From: Simonsiella muelleri ATCC 29453
GTDB taxonomy: Bacteria > Pseudomonadota > Gammaproteobacteria > Burkholderiales > Neisseriaceae
NCBI RefSeq assembly: GCF_002951835.1
Contig: NZ_CP019448.1
Coordinates: forward strand, 1,736,001 to 1,800,000
Length of the DNA: 64,000 bases
Direction of reading: 5' to 3'
Shown here: positions 61,250 to 64,000 of the stretch, piece by piece
How positions within the stretch are numbered: the first letter of the stretch is position 1
Layout: each line of letters begins with the position of its first letter
The notes under the pieces: model-generated
Told to the model about the DNA's origin: nothing
The model's database searches: none
The model's input: the letters and a program-made list of their open reading frames with translations, nothing else
Made by a program: the position numbers and the translations under genes

Positions 61250-61816
61250 TTATTTGTTTTTTGTGGATTTTGGGGAGATTACGTTGTTGGGATTTTGTAA
61301 GGCTTGAAATTTTGCCATGACGTTGGGTAATTCGGCAGCCAATGCCGCCGCATAATACCGCGCATTCAAATCCGCCAAATCGCGCCCTGATTGTTCCCAA
61401 AATTCGGGACTTTTCGCGACAATTTTTTGCCCAATTGAGCTGCTGGCAAATTGAATTTGTGCATCAATTTCTTCTTGGGTGTAGGTTTGTTTAAGCGCAC
61501 GTTTCACAGCGGCTAATTCGGCTTGACGCAATTGAGGCGTGAAAACACGTTGTTTCACTTTATCTTCAAATTCGTTGATAATATCTATGATTTGATTGCG
61601 TTTTTTTAAATTTTTGCCTTGTTTTGGTGATGGCAAGGCATCTTTCCATACGCTTTCACTCATTTGTTGTAACGCAATATCATTTTGAATATCCAAAGCT
61701 TTTTCAAATTGCGTAACTTGCAAATATTGGTTGATGGATTCATCGCTGGGGGGTTGCGCCCAAGTGGGTACGGCAACCGCTAACGCAGCAATAGGCAAAA
61801 TGGAAACTAATTTCAT
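61250..61816 (-). CDS. Periplasmic DUF2059-like protein
   Basis: The 188-residue product starts with a signal peptide (MKLVSILPIAALAVAVPTWA, cleavage likely after WA). The helical mature part with LKQTYTQEEIDAQIQFASSSIGQKIV matches the DUF2059 pattern. The function of the family is unknown. An uptake sequence lies just upstream of the gene. Confidence 0.78.
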   Translation of the reverse strand: MKLVSILPIAALAVAVPTWAQPPSDESINQYLQVTQFEKALDIQNDIALQQMSESVWKDALPSPKQGKNLKKRNQIIDIINEFEDKVKQRVFTPQLRQAELAAVKRALKQTYTQEEIDAQIQFASSSIGQKIVAKSPEFWEQSGRDLADLNARYYAAALAAELPNVMAKFQALQNPNNVISPKSTKNK

Positions 61817-61860
61817 GATTATCCTTGATTTTATTGTTTAGGCAGCCTGAAAAATGTTCA

Positions 61861-62487
61861 TTAATGATTTAAGTAATGTTCAAAAATTGCCCCAAAATCA
61901 TATTGACGAATGTCTTGCAGACGTTGATTATAGGCATCTTCCAGTTGTGAAACCGTGTGATTGAGCAATTTGGGCAATGCCATTACTGCTTTTTCTGGTA
62001 ATGTTTTTAAATCAATCATGCCTACGGCTGAAGTGAAACTTTTTTCCAATACCCACTCATGATTTTTGATGGTTTGACACTGCTCGCTAATGGCAATCAA
62101 AGCTTTATAAATATCGCGTACGGATTCAATTTCTTTTTTATCAATGTCAATGGAAAAAAGTTCTGTTTTATTGAGTGTGAATTTGAGTTCTACATCTAAA
62201 TCAATTGTGCCTGCCGTTTCAATGAACACATGACTAATGGTGTAATAGCGGTAGGGGTAGCGTTTTAGGGTACGTTTTTTGCTAACTGCGCTTTGTCCAT
62301 CTAAGTGGATAAATGCCAGATTAGTAAAGCAATATTCATCGGATTTGGATTTAATCACGAAATAGATTTTCTCATTGTCTTCATGGAAAATATAATCGTC
62401 GATATCGGTTTGATGGAATTGGTCGGGTGGAATGATTTTGCCAATGTCGCTCAATCCAAGCGCGTCGGCGGCTAGGTTTTTAAACAT
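61861..62487 (-). CDS. PH-domain-like protein of unknown function
   Basis: The 208-residue product (MFKNLAADALGLSDIGKIIP) resembles bacterial PH-like proteins: YIFHEDNEKIYFVIKSKSDEYCFTN and alternating strands in the first 130 residues, then a helical C-terminus. The ATG at 62487 follows AAGGAAAT; the frame stays open to 62556. Cytoplasmic by composition. Function unknown. Confidence 0.65.
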   Translation of the reverse strand: MFKNLAADALGLSDIGKIIPPDQFHQTDIDDYIFHEDNEKIYFVIKSKSDEYCFTNLAFIHLDGQSAVSKKRTLKRYPYRYYTISHVFIETAGTIDLDVELKFTLNKTELFSIDIDKKEIESVRDIYKALIAISEQCQTIKNHEWVLEKSFTSAVGMIDLKTLPEKAVMALPKLLNHTVSQLEDAYNQRLQDIRQYDFGAIFEHYLNH

Positions 62488-62516
62488 CTTGTTATTTCCT
62501 TTTGAGGCGTAGAAAG

Positions 62517-62572
62517 TTTTCAGGCAGCCTGAAAAGACAGCGCGTCTGCGACACACATTTTCAGGCTGCCTT
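62517..62572 (-). terminator. Uptake-sequence hairpin between icd and the PH-like gene
   Basis: TTTTCAGGCAGCCTGAAAA and TTTTCAGGCTGCCTTTT face each other about 25 bases apart. It can terminate icd on the minus strand. Confidence 0.7.
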
Positions 62573-62606
62573 TTATTGATTTAATTTAATCAAATCAAAT
62601 CAAATA

Positions 62607-64000
62607 TTACAAACCATCAATTACCGCATTTAATTTTGCGCTTGGACGCATGGCTTGTGCGGTTTTTTCAGCGTTTGGCGCGTAGTATCCGCCGATGTCC
62701 ACAGGTTTACCTGCGCCAATTGCCAATTCAGCCAAAATTTCGGCTTCTTGTGCGGCTAATTGTTCAGCTACTGGCGCAAAAGTGGCTTTCAATTCAGCGT
62801 CTTTATCTTGTGCAGCCAACGCTTGCGACCAGTATAAGGCGATGTAAAAATGGCTACCGCGATTATCTAACTCACCTGCTTTGCGTTTGGGTGATTTGTC
62901 GTTTAACAATAATTGCTCGGTTGCTGCATCCAAAGTGTCTGCTAAAACTTGGGCTTTTGGATTGTCTGTTTTTTGTGCTAAATGTTCCAATGACACCGCC
63001 AACGCCAAAAACTCGCCCAAAGAATCCCAACGCAAATGATTTTCTTCGTTGAATTGTTGAACGTGTTTTGGAGCAGAACCGCCCGCACCTGTTTCAAACA
63101 TACCACCACCATTCATTAATGGCACGATAGACAACATTTTTGCTGATGTACCCAATTCCAAAATTGGGAATAAATCGGTATTGTAATCGCGCAATACATT
63201 GCCTGTTACGGAAATGGTGTCTTTGCCGTCTTTCATGCGTTGCAAACTTGCCAAGCAGGCATTTTCAGGCGACATGATTTGAATATCCAAACCATGAGTG
63301 TCTAATTCGCCTAAATATTGTTTGACTTTTTTAATCAATTCTCGGTCATGCGGGCGATTTTCATCTAACCAAAAAATCGCTGGCGTTTCGCTTAAGCGCG
63401 CGCGATTGACTGCTAATTGTACCCAATCTTTAATTGGTGCGTCTTTTGCTTGGCAGGCACGCCAAATATCGCCCGCTTCCACTTGGTGTGAAGTCAAAAC
63501 ATTGCCTTTTTCGTCAATAATTTCCACTTTGCCATCTGCTGGAATTTCAAATGTTTTATCGTGTGAACCGTATTCTTCGGCTTTTTGTGCCATTAAACCC
63601 ACGTTTGGCACTGTTCCCATTGTGGTTGGGTCAAATGCGCCATTTTCTTTACAGAAATTGATAGTTGCACGGTAAATGCCTGCGTATGAACTATCAGGAA
63701 TCACGGCTTTGGTGTCACGCGCTTTACCGTTTTTGTCCCACATTCTGCCTGAATTACGAATCATCGCGGGCATAGACGCGTCCACAATCACATCGCTTGG
63801 CACATGCAAATTGGTAATGCCCTTATCAGAGTCTACCATGGCAATATCGGGATTTTGTTCGTAGGCTTGGACAATCGCTTTTTCCACACCAGCACGCGTA
63901 TCAGCGTCCAATTTATCCAAATTTGCCAATAAGTTACCAAAACCATTATTGACATTCACACCAGCCGCAGCCAACTGTTCGCCAAATTGTTCAAATACAG
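62607..64000 (-). CDS. icd: Isocitrate dehydrogenase, monomeric NADP type, 3' part
   Basis: The enzyme oxidises isocitrate to 2-oxoglutarate in the TCA cycle. The visible 460 or so residues are the C-terminal part of the roughly 740-residue monomeric family: MVDSDKGITNLHVPSDVIVDASMPAMIR, VPNVGLMAQKAEEYGSHDKTFE, GGGMFETGAGGSAPKHVQQF and NRGSHFYIALYWSQALA. The frame is open at the window edge, so the 5' part lies outside. This is not the dimeric Icd of E. coli. Confidence 0.96.
   Translation of the reverse strand, partial: VFEQFGEQLAAAGVNVNNGFGNLLANLDKLDADTRAGVEKAIVQAYEQNPDIAMVDSDKGITNLHVPSDVIVDASMPAMIRNSGRMWDKNGKARDTKAVIPDSSYAGIYRATINFCKENGAFDPTTMGTVPNVGLMAQKAEEYGSHDKTFEIPADGKVEIIDEKGNVLTSHQVEAGDIWRACQAKDAPIKDWVQLAVNRARLSETPAIFWLDENRPHDRELIKKVKQYLGELDTHGLDIQIMSPENACLASLQRMKDGKDTISVTGNVLRDYNTDLFPILELGTSAKMLSIVPLMNGGGMFETGAGGSAPKHVQQFNEENHLRWDSLGEFLALAVSLEHLAQKTDNPKAQVLADTLDAATEQLLLNDKSPKRKAGELDNRGSHFYIALYWSQALAAQDKDAELKATFAPVAEQLAAQEAEILAELAIGAGKPVDIGGYYAPNAEKTAQAMRPSAKLNAVIDGL

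Larger units (their letters stand above)
1..64000. repeat. DNA uptake sequences (AGGCAGCCTGAA), dispersed
   Basis: Copies occur on both strands in host genes, gaps and prophage alike, for example at 2096, 4110, 10198, 11245, 13783, 18385, 23090, 24895, 26203, 31470, 34588, 39668, 47252, 49008, 54869 and 62520. The commonest extended form, TTCAGGCAGCCTGAA, is nearly palindromic and also reads as AGGCTGCCTGAA on the other strand. In-frame copies give SGSLK, FRQPE or FQAA on one strand and SGCLK or FRLPE on the other. The word mediates species-selective uptake of DNA in Neisseriaceae through ComP (established for the family). Confidence 0.95.

Noticed and set aside
1..64000. tRNA or rRNA genes
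   Set aside because: No TTCGAnTC-type T-loop with matching stems or rRNA-like sequence was seen.

Overview
The window comes from the chromosome of a member of the Neisseriaceae, most likely Kingella or a close relative. The main clue is a 12-base DNA uptake sequence, AGGCAGCCTGAA, repeated throughout on both strands. It matches the dialect recalled for Kingella, and the copies that are not palindromic always read this way. Many copies extend to TTCAGGCAGCCTGAA, which also carries the Simonsiella-type word on the other strand. Gene content (pdxJ-acpS, a single-membrane-segment FtsK, mqo, a mapA-transporter pair, monomeric icd) fits this family. All identifications are from reading the sequence; no database search was possible.

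Layout. From 1 to about 19.3 kb lie housekeeping genes: pdxJ (partial), acpS, trxB, lysC, ftsK, mqo, argH, a nitrobindin-like protein, cca, a secreted protein, an ADP-ribosylglycohydrolase, aspS, a VapD-like protein, a broken DUF29 gene, a DUF502 membrane protein and mpl. From 19.65 to 22.0 kb is a strip of minus-strand phage debris: a DNA adenine methylase without its start, a small putative immunity gene, an orphan toxin-domain gene and a frameshifted S24 repressor. From about 22.0 to 55.03 kb lies a Mu-type transposable prophage with a siphovirus-like tail: repressor, Ner-like regulator, transposase A and B, Gam, GemA, Mor, lysis cassette 1, terminase, portal, MuF protein with a C-terminal HExxH domain plus a small partner gene, protease/scaffold, lambda-E-type capsid, tail genes and lysis cassette 2. 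Its right end lies in an IS5-family transposase fragment, which itself interrupts mapA. The rest of mapA and of the IS is not on the other side of the prophage, so the locus has been rearranged. From 55.4 to 64 kb the host genes resume: truncated mapA, a sugar transporter, an AhpD-like protein, an acyl-CoA dehydrogenase, kdsB, a Trm112-like protein, two uncharacterised proteins and the 3' part of icd.

Most unusual content. The MuF gene looks like a phage polymorphic toxin: a conserved head-morphogenesis domain, then an AT-rich C-terminal part with HEFAH, with a small gene overlapping its stop codon. A diverged second copy of the toxin domain and small gene lies inverted about 15 kb away, with the same overlap and the same downstream terminator. 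The two downstream stretches agree at 118 of 119 bases although the proteins have diverged, which suggests cassette exchange. The prophage also carries short arrays of TTTAAA spaced 11 bases apart at several gene boundaries, a cluster of AACTnGGAC sites around its control region, two near-identical promoters, and many host-dialect uptake sequences inside its genes. Several small transposon-like inverted-repeat elements are scattered through the window.
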